Positions 37,320-50,861 of a DNA stretch of 64,000 bases are shown one piece after another. Source of the stretch: Glandiceps talaboti (taxonomy: Eukaryota > Hemichordata > Enteropneusta > Spengelidae); assembly GCF_964340395.1 (NCBI RefSeq), contig NC_135562.1, positions 21,309,892 through 21,373,891 of the forward strand, given 5' to 3'. Every line of letters begins with the position of its first letter. The first letter of the stretch is position 1. The notes beneath the pieces are model-generated. The model saw nothing but the letters and a program-made list of their open reading frames with translations. It made no database searches and was not told where the DNA came from. The position numbers and the translations under genes were made by a program.

Positions 37320-40300
37320 AGGGATAATATCAACCTCAAGATATATACTGCAGGTCTTTTCACTTCAAGGAGAACAAAGACACCAGGCATAGATGTATGG
37401 GTTAAATCTTGTTTTGAAAGTCTGAGATCACTGATATACAAATGTAGGCATGTTTTAAATTCTCACAAAACACTAGCTATGTACTATAGCCTTCTCAAGG
37501 ATATCTTTTCAGGTCTTTTTAACTTTCAAGAATAGCTTGTTTAGCAAGAACACTTAATGTGGACTAAACTAAATCATGACTATTGGGCAGGTCATTATGT
37601 TTTCAAATTCCTACATAGTTTAGTATATTGTATATACCTTACAAACAAATTATGTATACCTGTGTTACCTTTTTACCTTAGGGTAGGTTGTTCTATTACA
37701 AGACCATAATTTTCATTATTGGAAGATTGTGAAAAATTGTGTCACCCTATGAAAAAATAACTCTGCTGACTCCGAGATTGTCATACAATAAAGATATCAT
37801 TCTAACAAGCCAGAGTATTTTCCACTGATGCACTAAACAATACTACTGGATCTAAAACTACCTTGTGGTGATGTGTCTTGTACAATTGCCGCAAAAAGAA
37901 GTGGTTTTACAACAAAGCAATGTATAATTTGACCTTCTTGGTATTTACTAGTTTGGTATGTTGAGACCTTCAATTATCTATTTGAATCTCTCATGGTATG
38001 TTTGTTAACTTGTAAGTTTTCTTGTATCAAGACCTTCAAATGTCTCTCACTGGATTACTTGTAAATCTAAAACTTGGCATATTTCCCAGCTCACTGTTTC
38101 TAGCATTCATTCTGGGTTGATACGGGGTGTCAACCTACCTCAGTGTTTATAGCATTCATTCTGGGTGTCAACCTACATCAATGTATTACACCTGTCTTTA
38201 AGTGACAGTATATGGGACAAAGAAAGCAGACAGACTTTCTCAAAGTTTTTGTTAGTCGCCTGAATTCATTCAGGTAGAGTTGTTTTCTAAATGACATAGA
38301 CCTGTCTGGTGTATACAGTACTACAATAGGGGAGCTTTGAGTGAATGTTTGATTGTAGACAAATAATTGTTGGTATCTACATTAAACATCCCTTAATCCA
38401 TATCAGTCTATAAAAATTAAACACTACAACAACAACTTTGATACTTTGCCAGATCTATCCCACAAGTCATGAAGTTTACATAGAGAACACATTTAGTTTT
38501 AAGATAGTCCTAAAAACTGATTACAATGTATTATGGGGGAATGAAAACTTTATAGACAACGTACACACTGTATTGAGTCACATTTACTATAGATTCTATG
38601 TTCAGCTTATAGTAGAAAGTCATGGAACATTTCATCACAATGTTTTTTTTACTTTGGTTTGTACAACATCTTTGCTAAACAAACATGACAAAAATCAGAA
38701 ACATCTCCTTGTATATAAGCATGGAATTTGATGTTATAACAAATCAACAGGTGTTTCATGACATCTTAAAAATATCAATTCATACAGACCTAGTAATCAT
38801 AATTTATTCATTTTTGTCAAATGGTCAAGTTGGCAATATCATTCTGTTCAGATAATTTTACCCTCAATGTGTTTGATTGTTGCAGAAAATTTATTTCAAG
38901 AATAAAGTTTAGCTAAGTTATATTCTGCTGCAATTTGTCTACTAACATAAGTATCCCTTTCAAATTAATTTGAATGTATCTATAACTTGTAGAAGTAATA
39001 CATTTGATATTACCATTCACAGTTCTGCCAACAATACCTGTTTTTACATCTCACAAGATCTGGAAAATATCACAATTAGATGGCAAACATGCCTGAGATG
39101 ATATTATTTTTTTTCCAGTTGTACATGGCACACATCAAACTCTGAAGACTTACAATAAATGCGTCACTTCAGTTGGTGAATTGGCTTTTAAATGTCTAGT
39201 AATTTGTTATGACTTAGTAGTAGTGTTTTGACCTATGCAATTGACAATATCATATCTAGGGTAACAAGTACACAACACTTCCCCCTCAGGACATTTTCTT
39301 TGGGGGGTACCATAGATATACAACACCAAATAAGGATTAATATAGTAGTATAGTAACAACTGGTGGTGTATAATACTGTGAAGTCATTATTTACTACATT
39401 TAAACTAGAGTAATTTGTTATGGTGACGTTTCTTTCTCATTTAGGGAATTCATTTTCAGGATGACTACCTTCTTCATATACACCAGATAAACTAATCAGC
39501 ACTGATACATGGATCACTTAACTGCATAGTTCAAACCTTGAAACATAGTACATAGACAGTTGACAGGATCACTTAACTGCATAGTTCAAACCTTGAAACA
39601 CAGTACATAGACAGCTGTCAGGATCACTGCATAGTTCAAACCTTGAAATACAGTACATAGTATAGTTGTCATTGTCAAGGACACTTTTTACAAATGATCA
39701 GATCATATAATTCATATCAATGGACTTAAAAAGTACACTTGTATGGTATCTAAAGTCATGATGGTTGAATTCATAGAGTGTCTAACTAAGAATTGATTTG
39801 ATGTATCTAAAGTCATTATTTTAATTTCAATTGATGTGGTAAGTAACCAAATGACAAATTACTATTTTATTTTCAACAACATGGGATTGGAAAGATTATT
39901 TTGGATTGTCAATTTGATTAATTTGATAAATTGACAATACAGTCATTGTTGATAAGACCACAGACCTCTTGATGGTACTACACCTACCGGTACTCATATA
40001 TAATTCATTACCATGTATTAATTATCTTATATATAATTTCCCCTCAATATTTTCTATCCATAATTTTTTTATCTTTCATTTGAATTTTCTGTTTAATTCA
40101 TTTTATGCTATTTAAAAAGTATTTTACTTATTTTCTGTTTTTCATTTGGTAACCTTTAGTACTTCCTCTGAGAATTATCACGTGTTTATCCATGATGTAC
40201 TTCAGTGCTTCCTGACTTGTGAAAATGGATATTAGCTGAAATTCAAACTGTTCTCCTTGTACATAGCCACTAAAATAACAGTTTTCATTAATTGATACTT

Positions 40301-41950
40301 TATGTTCTACCTGTACAAGTACCTTTTTAATAACACAGACTGCCTAAGGTTCCTACATTATCATAACAAATCAATAGATATAATTTATATAACATTTATA
40401 TGTATATAGTAACTGGGAAAATAACCCAGTAACCATGTAATAGAAATATCTGAATAGAGTGTGTAGTCAACATAGCAATGACACTCAGTAGAATTACACT
40501 GTTGTATAGTCAATCTATCTAAAGACTTTTTTTGTCGGTTGTTAATTTGAAAGACAATAACTCAGATTATCCGAAAGAATGACAATTTATTTAATTCTCC
40601 TTTTTGTGTCACTGAAGACCTTTGAGTTGATCTAGTTCTACACAAAAGAGATTATTGAATGGAATGTTAGATTGTACGTAACTCTATATAGCATACTTGG
40701 TTATGTTAATGAATATGTACATGGAACAAAACCAAACAAAACCAGGCAAACAACCCCTCCCACCAACTTCCATCAGCTGATGTGTTGGTAGTCTGGAGTA
40801 AGTTACCCTGGTGTTTACTGAGGTGCTCCTTAATAATATCATTGTTAAATATATGAAGGTATATTGTGTTAATGTTGTTTACCTGAACTAAACAAACAAC
40901 ATAGGGCAAACAAACCCCTCCTCCCAAAATATAATAATAATGGTGGAGGTGGCAGTGGGGAGGTAGGGGATCATGATGGTAGTCTAGTGATAGAGGGACT
41001 GTGTCTAGAGTAATGGTTCCCTGGATAGCTTTTACTGTAGCGCTCCTACAACATTATTTGTAAATTATCATTTTGATGTACACTGTAAATGTTACATAAA
41101 TGGCCACCCCCACCCCACCCCCCAATAAGTTAATGATTATGGACTATTAAGAGTGGTACGCCAGTCTAAATCTCCTTAGCTGGTTTCTGTGATACCATGG
41201 CCTCTAATATCAATATTATCAAATACATTTCAATGTACATTTCATAAACTTCATCAAATTTCCCTTCTCTGTTACTATGGTTATAAAATATTACAAACAC
41301 TGCTCACATACCCATATATTATACCAACACTGAATTATTTAAAATTCATGATAACATTAATGAATTTGATAGAATAAATAAAATATCAAATTTATGTTAT
41401 TGTTAAGTGTGCATAGTATATGAAATCTACTGGAGATTCAAACATACTTTACTATTAGTACTACACTGTATATTATAACATATACTATACATTACTATTC
41501 ATTGCCATCACTGCAAGGCTTCTAAAACCATCAAGCAAACACACACACTACCCAAGAGCTAATCTAAAGACCATTCATGTAGTACATGTGTATAGTAGTG
41601 TATAATCAGTTAACTTCTTTAGTTTCACAACATTGTAATTTGGTCCATAATCTCCATGTTGGTAAGGTATGGTTTCAAACATGGTAGGTTTATACCACAA
41701 AGTAAGGCTAATATTCAAAGTTGGATCACTTCAGTGAAATAGGTCATTTGTGTGGTATACACCTGATACCCTTACACTGTTATGGTTGATAACAAAGTCT
41801 ATACTGCTATTAGGTAATCAATAATAACAAATCAATTTGCAAGTACATGCTACCGGGTTACAATACACACCCAACACAACTTAACAAGTCTATCCTAAAT
41901 TTTACCAGTGTTATAAACCAACTTAAACTTCTCACCAATTTACAAATCAT
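37320..41950. other. Intron 1 sequence without recognisable genes
   Basis: Apart from the 55-bp triplicate at 39.5 kb and C-rich patches near 40.9 and 41.1 kb, I see no coding or structured feature. Confidence 0.6.
39511..39663. repeat. About 55-bp tandem repeat, 3 copies
   Basis: The unit contains GGATCACTTAACTGCATAGT and TCAAACCTTGAAACA. The third copy lacks ACTTA. Confidence 0.9.
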
Positions 41951-41956
41951 CCCTAC

Positions 41957-42060
41957 CGTTTCCGTCTAGCTCTCTCTCGACATTCAAAATATTCCTTTTC
42001 AAGAGCGTCCATGTAGAGTTTCCGTCGTATTAGAGGCAGCCATAGTTTTCCATCAGACAT
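41957..42060 (-). CDS. Coding exon 1 of an unrecognised 250-residue protein gene
   Basis: Read on the minus strand, this exon opens with ATG (42058-42060, A at -3) and encodes MSDGKLWLPLIRRKLYMDAL followed by EKEYFECRERARRK plus two bases of an Arg codon. It ends at a GT donor (CG|GTAGGG). The exon leaves phase 2, and the next exon supplies the single missing T (CGT, Arg). The segment is rich in Arg, Lys, Glu and aromatics and looks like an ordered helix, unlike the low-complexity middle of the protein. The frame stays open upstream to a second ATG at 42094-42096, which would add 12 residues (MRLTIRLFKQFN) and is preceded by an in-frame TGA. The inner ATG has the better start context, and an AAACAG just upstream of it could instead be a splice acceptor, so the true start is uncertain. 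I do not recognise the family. No signal peptide or membrane segment is evident. Confidence 0.72.
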
Positions 42061-42785
42061 ATTGAACTGTTTAAATAATCTAATGGTAAGCCTCATGGGT
42101 AAAAACCTGTAACCGTATCTTCAAACTGTGTCATTACAACCCGTTGAAATCAGCTGGGTATAATTCCATATAATAAGTTGTAGATTGCTGGGAAATAAGT
42201 GGCCTTGATGTGAGCACAGAAACATGATTGCAATCACTTGGATATTAATAAGCTGTAAGTGTCTTAATGACGTTGAGGTAAACTAATGTATTATTAATGT
42301 GCTATTGTCCAACCTTTGTCCTTGTAAACAATGCTGCCTGGCATTGCTCAATAGACGCCCTACCTACTCCCAAGTTACTGTAACAGAGACACTGCACATT
42401 TGAATAGTATAATATACCAATCCAGTCCTTTAGACTTATAAATAGAAAATGCATCGGACAAGCCTGACTTGACCTGATAAATAGTTAGTATGATGTGATC
42501 GATGTCATGACTGACCCCGTAAAAATCAGCCTCACTTTAACCCCTAGGTTGGCGGTGAAATATGTCAAAAGAGGTTTGTTTATACTGGTTGCTATACTTG
42601 AAGTGTGTGTAACTCTTTGATACTGTCAGTTGGTGTTGTTGTGCATTAGTGAGAAAACACAAAGTATTTAAGAAAACAGTGAAAGTAAATAATGACACCT
42701 GGTATGGTTGTATGTTTTGTTCTAAACAGTCAATCATTGACTGATCACAAGATGTTTGCAGTAAATAAAAACTACTATACTAGGT

Positions 42786-43204
42786 TTGGGACGATTGCAC
42801 AATTAAACAAGCTCAACTAACGAACATCATTCTTTACGACAAACCCCCTCCCCCTCCCCCTCCCCTAAACAAACGTTCACAAGTGTGATATCACATGTTT
42901 TATGTGAATAAAAACATGATGGATGGTGAACATGAAGTTCCAACTTTATGTTATGAACCTGTTTACTGAGATGATGGTAAACACATCAAAATACTACATA
43001 ACTATAAACCCAGCACTACAGTATCTAATATTAGAAGTACATTTTTATCAACTTATCAACATCTCAGTAGTATATATACAGAAGATTTTGAAATTTGGTT
43101 ACAAGTGTAAAATGAAGTTCAGCAATTGTATTGACAACAGAGCCCCCTACCCCTAATGAATGAAGTTTGCTTATTGAGATTGTGTGACATTATGTGATGG
43201 TCCC
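42786..43204. mobile_element. MITE-like element, copy 2 of 3
   Basis: The left end GGGACGATTGCACAATTAAA and the reversed right end AAGGGACCATCACATAATGT are degenerate inverted repeats. The right end carries GAAGTTCAGCAATTGTATTG, CCCCCTACCCC and TTATTGAGATTGTGTGACAT, matching the copy at 53580-53893 in the same orientation. Inside is a 12-bp palindrome TGTGATATCACA (around 42885) and a C-rich run. No coding frame. Confidence 0.6.
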
Positions 43205-43509
43205 TTAGTGTTCTAGATTGTTTACTCTGTTTGATAGAGCAAGTCAAGTCAATATCTTACTGGATCATTCCATTATATACAGTTACTATTTGCCTTTTTA
43301 TATTTTTATGCAACATATAATAATATGACTGATCAATTGCCTAGTTTACTAACCTCTTAATTTATACATCAAATAATTAAAAGTATCAAATAAAATAACA
43401 AGGCTGTCATTGAGATTGTTCAGTTTATTTCAACTTTGTTACTATTTACTTTTTATACTTTTATCAATTCATAGAAACGTACATCAGTCATCACCAACCA
43501 TCAATTCAT

Positions 43510-43552
<43 letters not shown>
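43510..43552. repeat. CAA trinucleotide microsatellite
   Basis: About 14 perfect CAA units. Confidence 0.95.
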
Positions 43553-44964
43553 GAGTATTTGCCTGTCAATTTCTGAGATTGATCATTTTGTTTTAATAGA
43601 ATTGCTATCAATATAAATCACTGATCATCAATAAACTATCAATTTATACAACAGTAAGTATTTCAAGTTAATAAAGCTATATTGTCTGTCAATGTCTGAC
43701 ATTGTTCATACAGTTGTTATTTGTATTGTCTAATTTTATGCATAAATCATTGATCAACAATTTCACTAAACAGTAACTGTCAGTTTATACTGTGTAATAA
43801 TAGTTTGGAGTTAATAAAACTACTAGGCTGTCAACGTCTCAGATTGTTCACTTCATTTTAATTGAGTTACTATTTGCTTTAACTACCTCTAAGTAACATT
43901 AATCAATACCATACAACCATAATTTTATAATAACTGTCTATCATAAAATATAGAATACAAAAGTTAAAATATACAATATGCATTTGACACTTCTATGTAA
44001 CATAAACAATGTATTTAATACTGTACATCCCATAATTTCAAACTTAACAGTCTGACATTAAAGTACACAATTATACATGTAGTTGAATATTGATTAGTTG
44101 ATAGCATGTATTACTTTTATTTCATACATATCATGAAAACTAGAAAAATAATATAAATCAATAAATCTGCCATAAAATACCAAATGTTTACTGTATATTA
44201 ATTTGATTGCTATATTTCTTAAATAGGAAATAAAGTCATTTTTAAATGCATTTAATTCAACAATTTACAATATACTTTTAAATGCAAATTTTGACAAAGT
44301 ATGCCTATGACGACAAACTTACTGTTCATGACTTTAATAGTTTATAATAAAAAATTTATACTTGAATTAGAGTTAAGAAATTTCTCAAAAATGAACCCTA
44401 AATTTTGCTGACATTGTCAGAGATGTATTACATAATTTTGTATGCAAGAGTTGGTGATCTTACTTTAAGTTAGTGAAGATATTGAAACTTGGAAGTACCA
44501 GTAGATGTGTTTGGTAGCTTTTGTTTACAGTGACTGAAGGTAATGTATTTGCTTGGCACCAATAATCCCCCCCCCCTCTCCTCTTCACCCCTATCCCTCC
44601 TCCCTAATTCATGCTAATAGCCTAGTGTTGTCTTTTGCTGAAACATTAACTTTTTGAGAAAGTGCACTGTCCTTTCCAATAGCCTACTATTTGTAAACAG
44701 TCAATTTGTTATCATTTCTTAGATTATCAACATGTGATTACTTTTATCAAATCCTTGTTTACCTGTCTTTGAAATCTTATTATAATATGTAGTTAGATTA
44801 CATTAATGCTTGCCATCTATCTCTATCAATGATGGAATATTAAGATATAGTGTAGTCTGTGTGTGTGACTATCTAATCTAGGCATCATCAGACAATATTT
44901 AATTCTATCAGAAACATGACCTGTAAAGTTAAAACGGCAATACACAATAGTTTTAAAAACAATA

Positions 44965-44982
44965 GGGAGGGGGGGGGGGGGG
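44965..44982. repeat. Poly-G tract
   Basis: A run of 14 G preceded by GGGA. Confidence 0.9.
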
Positions 44983-45181
44983 TTCCCTTCAACATTTCAT
45001 TTAATCATTAATTATACTTTATTTGTATGCATTCCTCTTTCATTCTTGATGCTGGGATGTAAGGTTGCACAAAACATGAAATTTGACTGTGAGAGCAGAT
45101 GAAGACCTTGCACAAGTAGTTTGCAAATAAGCCTTTATATTGAGAACACTGCTACTCAGTGCACTAAACAAACATTACTAA

Positions 45182-45183
<2 letters not shown>

Positions 45184-45247
<64 letters not shown>
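45184..45247. repeat. GT dinucleotide microsatellite
   Basis: About 31 uninterrupted GT units. Confidence 0.97.
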
Positions 45248-45248
<1 letters not shown>

Positions 45249-45633
45249 TGAGAATAAGTCAACTTTTTTGTTGTATTTTGACTCTGTGACATGATACAAA
45301 ATATTCTTACACTTACAGACACAGAGAATTGTCAATGATTACTACCACTATCATACCTATTAGTATTAATTTCAAAGATTGCCAGATACATGGAGAAGAA
45401 ACAGACCAAAACTTATTACATAATACACATCTTTCAACACTTTCAAAACCCCTTTTATTTCTGAACTGCTCATAATATTTTGGACAAACATAGTATCATG
45501 TAACCATTCAAATGTATACTCAAGTCAGTCTAGTAAAACAAGTTTGTACAGACCAATCTAACAATAACAGACTGAACATTTGGAAAATCTTTTATAACAT
45601 GAAAATTACAGGGTGTATAAATTTGTCCAGTTG

Positions 45634-45689
45634 ATCGATCGATCAATTGATCGATCAGTTGGTCAGTCGGTCACTCAATCGATCAATCG

Positions 45690-45725
<36 letters not shown>

Positions 45726-45968
45726 GAAAATTTATAGAGTGCCTGTATCCAATACAAAGTAGAGTTCAGAGGCGCTGTACAGTTAAATATTGAAAACTTT
45801 CGCAAATAAGTATGTTTTAAGGTTCTTCCTGAAGGCATTGACTGTGGATGTCTGTCGAAGCTCCAGTGACAATTTGTTCCAAAGACATGCTGTGGCACAT
45901 AAGAAAGCCATGCCATAAATTTTTTTCAGTGTCCATATCGTGGCACTTCCAAAACAAAAGTTTACCAA
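45634..45968 (-). mobile_element. 5'-truncated non-LTR retrotransposon, 3' end with ATTG tail
   Basis: On the minus strand a frame (45783-45968) reads CATACLWNKLSLELRQTSTV, then NAFRKNLKTYLFAKVF and a stop at 45783-45785. The pattern LWNxLxxxLR, then FRxxLKTYLF near a stop, is the familiar C-terminal end of CR1/L2-like reverse transcriptase proteins. A short 3' UTR with a GCGCCTC word and CTCTATAAATTTTC follows. It then runs into an ATTG microsatellite (CAAT on the plus strand, to about 45700) that grades into GATC/GGTC variants, as expected for the simple-repeat tail of such elements. All catalytic domains are missing, so the copy is dead on arrival. Confidence 0.75.
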
Positions 45969-48140
45969 TTTTTTGTCATTGGTGGCAGTATACTAAGTTT
46001 ACACATGTTGTCAAACTGTGTACTACTAGTACTGCTACATTATTGCATTGGAATTTCAGCAAAGGAAAGGATACCATCTTCTTTTTAAAATAATTTCTTT
46101 CTTATAAAAATTATTACTAATGATTTTTGAATTACAATTGGTTTCAAATATTTGGTGGTGAAAGTTATAATTTCTACAAAAACATGTTATTTACATTAGT
46201 TACAGAATAACGGTACCCTACCAATCTCAAGGAACATACAGGTATGTATAGATATATAAGATATATGTAATAATCAGAATTGATATATTGTGACTAATTT
46301 TGGTGAATAAACCAAATATCAAGTACAGGTAGATTGTATGTCAATCTTAGTTAGACACAACATTTGGACTCTAAGTAGACATGTTTATTTGTACTAATGA
46401 TTATTGTGATTTATTCATGGTTACCATGGTTTTACTAAGATTACAGTAACAACATTTATGGAGGAGAGAATCTGGTAAACTTCAATTGAATTCCTTGTAT
46501 CATACTTTTGGTAAACTTTTATTGATTTCAATTCTCTGGGGAATGCCCAGTAACCATCATGACTCCAACTTTCAACTTAATTGAAATGATTTTAAAACAA
46601 CATTTACTGCAATTGAAATGTTGGTTGAAATTGTTTTGTTAGATAAAATGATTTACTTGTATACCTTGCAATGTATCAAATCACATGTGAGTAAACATAT
46701 CTGTGTGTAGCTTTATAAATAATATGACACAATGTATCCAATCAAATGATTTTTAAGTCCGCACCCTAAAAATCCATGCCCCCAACATTAGCAAGTTATT
46801 GTATTACTTATAGATAAAATCAACCTTGAGTCAACATGTACAATGTCTAATTACTACTATTTTAAAAATGTTCAGTGAATCCATTGCTGGTTGTTGCTCT
46901 CGTTATAACTAGTGCAACTTGAACTACTTTGATGAAATGTTGGATAAATCTATAACATCAAGATTATCAAAGTAAATATAAATTTAGTAAATCTGAATAC
47001 AAGTTCATCTAAAATATCACTCAATGTGACTCATTTCTATGCTTGATGTCAGACGCATTGAAATTTCAACAATTGGAACTTCCAAAATGTTGAAGACAGA
47101 TTTGCAATAGTATGATTATTTTGTTACCTCTTTAAATTATTAGAGGTAGTCTGATAAAAATGTTAGTTTATAGAACTGTAAAATTTGCAAATTCAATTCG
47201 TGACAGCAAGTTGTGAACAGCGCCCTCTACAGGCTAACTCTTCACACTGTCTCATGGCATTGCAAATTACAACTACAACAGTTTTTGGCACAGTTAATGT
47301 TTTTTATAAGTACTACACTTCAGAAGAGCTTTACTTTTTTTTCAATTCTGTTGTATGATCTTAATGATTCACATTTATTTTCTATGGATGAGGTGAATTA
47401 TTTAGATGTAAACATTGGGTATTAATTTTATTATACTGTAGCATTTAAATCTAGAGACAATTTAACAATACAAATGTTGTATATATTGGATCCATATCAA
47501 GTATGTAATATCAGAACAACAATCAAAGATGATTATTTTAAAGAAAGTCCAGACAGTTCTAGTCACCATACATGTTATACAAGGTATATATGAAACATTT
47601 CTACTCAGTCACATTAGGTATGCTATGTTAGGGCACCCTCACACATTGGCCAATACTTTTTTAGGAGCAAGGTTGTAGAGGGCGTTGTAACACAGTGTAT
47701 CTTACAGCCTATTAAAAGCAAAAACAAATTTTTGACTCTGAATATAGTAGAAATGTTTCTTATAAGCATCACAGCATACTACAATAAAATCAAAATGTGT
47801 TATGGTTTTTCGTTTCAAGTGTACAATGTACCAAGTACTGTTATATTTAATGGGTTACTTTGACAGCCAATACTAGACAATTGTCACTGAAATACACAGG
47901 AATCTACTACTATAGGAATCACAATACAAGCCATTGTATATTTTTGTCAGTTGAAAAGTTGTTGATTAGAGAAGTACAGTATTCATAGTTGATTCTTATG
48001 AAGGTTATTAGTGTCTATAAGCTTTATTTACAAAGCACAATCCTTGACAGTTATCAAATTAGCAGGATATTGATTGACATGTTTAATAACATTGTGAAGT
48101 CTTTAAGAAAGTGCTGATACTGTTACAATAATCTTTGAGT

Positions 48141-48215
48141 TTGACCATGTACTTACCACTAAACTTTGACCATGCACTTACCACTAAACTTTGACCATGT
48201 ACTTATCACTAAACT
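48141..48215. repeat. 25-bp tandem repeat, 3 copies
   Basis: The unit contains TTGACCATGTACTTACCACT and AAACT. Copy two has GCACTT and copy three TTATCACT. Confidence 0.9.
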
Positions 48216-48550
48216 TTTACTCATTGTAAAAAATAACTCTGTAAATTTATTGTGAAAACAGACAGGTAAACTGTAACTTGTGAAAATAGACCAGTAAACC
48301 TTTTATCAAGAAAACAGACTTATAAACAAGTTGTGAAAAGAGAGCAGTAGAAACTGTTTGCACCACTACATTAATTTATTATAACACTATTATTGTCTTA
48401 GAATGAAACACTGACAATTGTTAAGTTGTTAAGTTTTTGTAAAAAGAGTAATTCTGAATTCTAATCCATGGTATTGATTAGTTAACGAGCCACGTCCATT
48501 GTTAGAACATTTAGACTTCTCAAATATTTATTAGATAATCTAATTTGTTA

Positions 48551-50586
48551 ACTGTTGGTCAATGATCAAGGCAATCTGTTAACTGTTGGTCAATGATCAA
48601 GGCAACCTGTTAACTGTTGGTCAATGATCAAGGAAACCTGTTAACTGTTGGTCAATGATCAAGGCAACCTGTTAACTGCTGGTCAATGATCTAGGCAATC
48701 TGTTAACTGTTGGTCAATGATCAAGGCAACCTGTTAACTGTTGGTCAGTGATCAAGGCAATCTGTTAACTGCTGGTCAGTGATCAAGGCAACCTGTTAAC
48801 TGTTGGTCAATGATCAAGGCAACCTGTTAACTGCTGGTCAATGATCTAGGCAATCTGTTAACTGTTGGTCAATGATCAAGGCAACCTGTTAACTGTTGGT
48901 CAGTGATCAAGGCAATCTGTTAACTGCTGGTCAGTGATCAAGGCAACCTGTTAACTGTTGGTCAATGATCAAGGCAATCTGTTACCTGCTGGTCAATGAT
49001 CAAGGCAATCTGTTAACTGTTGGTCAATGATCAAGGCAATCTGTTAACTGTTGGTCAATGATCAAGGCAATCTGTTAACTGCTGGTCAATGATCAAGGCA
49101 ATCTGTTAACTGTTGGTCAATGATCAAGGAAACCTGTTAACTGTTGGTCAATGATCAAGGAAACCTGTTAACTGTTGGTCAGTGATCAAGGCAATCTGTT
49201 AACTGCTGGTCAGTGATCAAGGCAACCTGTTAACTGTTGGTCAATGATCAAGGCAATCTGTTAACTGTTGGTCAATGATCAAGGCAATCTGTTAACTGTT
49301 GGTCAATGATCAAGGCAATCTGTTAACTGCTGGTCAATGATCAAGGCAATCTGTTAACTGCTGGTCAATGATCAAGGCAACCTGTTAACTGCTGGTCAAT
49401 GATCAAGGCAATCTGTTAACTGTTGGTCAATGATCAAGGAAACCTGTTAACTGTTGGTCAATGATCAAGGAAACCTGTTAACTGCTGGTCAATGATCAAG
49501 GAAACCTGTTAACTGCTGGTCAATGATCAAGGCAACCTGTTAACTGCTGGTCAATGATCAAGGCAACCTGTTAACTGCTGGTCAATGATCAAGGCAATCT
49601 GTTAACTGCTGGTCAATGATCAAGGCAACCTGTTAACTGCTGGTCAATGATCAAGGCAACCTGTTAACTGTTGGTCAATGATCAAGGCAATCTGTTAACT
49701 GCTGGTCAATGATCAAGGCAATCTGTTACCTGCTGGTCAATGATCAAGGCAATCTGTTAACTACTGGTCAATGATCAAGGCAATCTGTTAACTGTTGGTC
49801 AATGATCAAGGCAATCTGTTAACTGTTGGTCAATGATCAAGGCAATCTGTTAACTGTTGGTCAATGATCAAGGCAATCTGTTAACTGCTGGTCAATGATC
49901 AAGGCAATCTGTTAACTGCTGGTCAATGATCAAGGCAATCTGTTAACTGTTGGTCAATGATCGAGGCAACCTGTTAACTACTGGTCAATGATCAAGGCAA
50001 TCTGTTAACTGCTGGTCAATGATCAAGGCAACCTGTTAACTGCTGGTCAATGATCTAGGCAATCTGTTAACTGTTGGTCAATGATCAAGGCAATCTGTTA
50101 ACTGTTGGTCAATGATCAAGGCAATCTGTTAACTGTTGGTCAATGATCAAGGCAATCTGTTAACTGTTGGTCAATGATCAAGGCAATCTGTTAACTGTTG
50201 GTCAATGATCAAGGCAACCTGTTAACTGCTGGTCAATGATCTAGGCAATCTGTTAACTGTTGGTCAATGATCAAGGCAATCTGTTAACTGTTGGTCAATG
50301 ATCAAGGCAATCTGTTAACTGTTGGTCAATGATCAAGGCAATCTGTTAACTGCTGGTCAATGATCAAGGCAACCTGTTAACTGCTGGTCAATGATCAAGG
50401 CAACCTGTTAACTGTTGGTCAATGATCAAGGCAATCTGTTAACTGTTGGTCAATGATCAAGGCAATCTGCTAACTGCTGGTCAATGATCAAGGCAATCTG
50501 CTAACTGCTGGTCAATGATCAAGGCAATCTGTTAACTGCTGGTCAATGATCAAGGCAACCTGTTAACTGTTGGTCAATGATCAAGG
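48551..50586. repeat. 31-bp minisatellite array, about 66 copies
   Basis: The unit contains CTGTTAACTGTTGGTCAATG and ATCAAGGCAA, with palindromes GTTAAC and TGATCA. Variants (TGCTGG/TGTTGG, GATCTAGG/GATCAAGG, AACC/AATC) recur in blocks. For example, GATCTAGG appears at spacing 155 bp (five units) near 48690 and 48845, showing higher-order amplification. It is the longest uninterrupted array outside the gene. Confidence 0.97.
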
Positions 50587-50861
50587 GATCTTGGCATATC
50601 AATACTTTATGAGTTCTGTTTACCTTGTTTTAAAATAAGTTGATCTTTGTGAGTTACCAAAAGATTGAATAGTGGTGAACTGTACATTATGATGAACCAG
50701 AATTATCCTATCACTTGTTGAATAAAAGCAAAAAAAAAAGGCATATTGTATGATGACAATACTATCGCAATAAAGGTATCGGTTTACAACTATGGATTTG
50801 TAAAAACTATTATGTATTAAAATAAATTAAATTCACTACTTATTTAGTATTCTTCACTCAC

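Noticed and set aside
39511-39663. tRNA-like B-box words (AGTTCAAACC) suggesting a tRNA-derived SINE
   Set aside because: No A-box or cloverleaf could be drawn at the right distance. It is a simple three-copy tandem repeat.
48551-50586. CRISPR-like array
   Set aside because: The units are contiguous with no unique spacers and the genome is eukaryotic. The same applies to all other arrays here.
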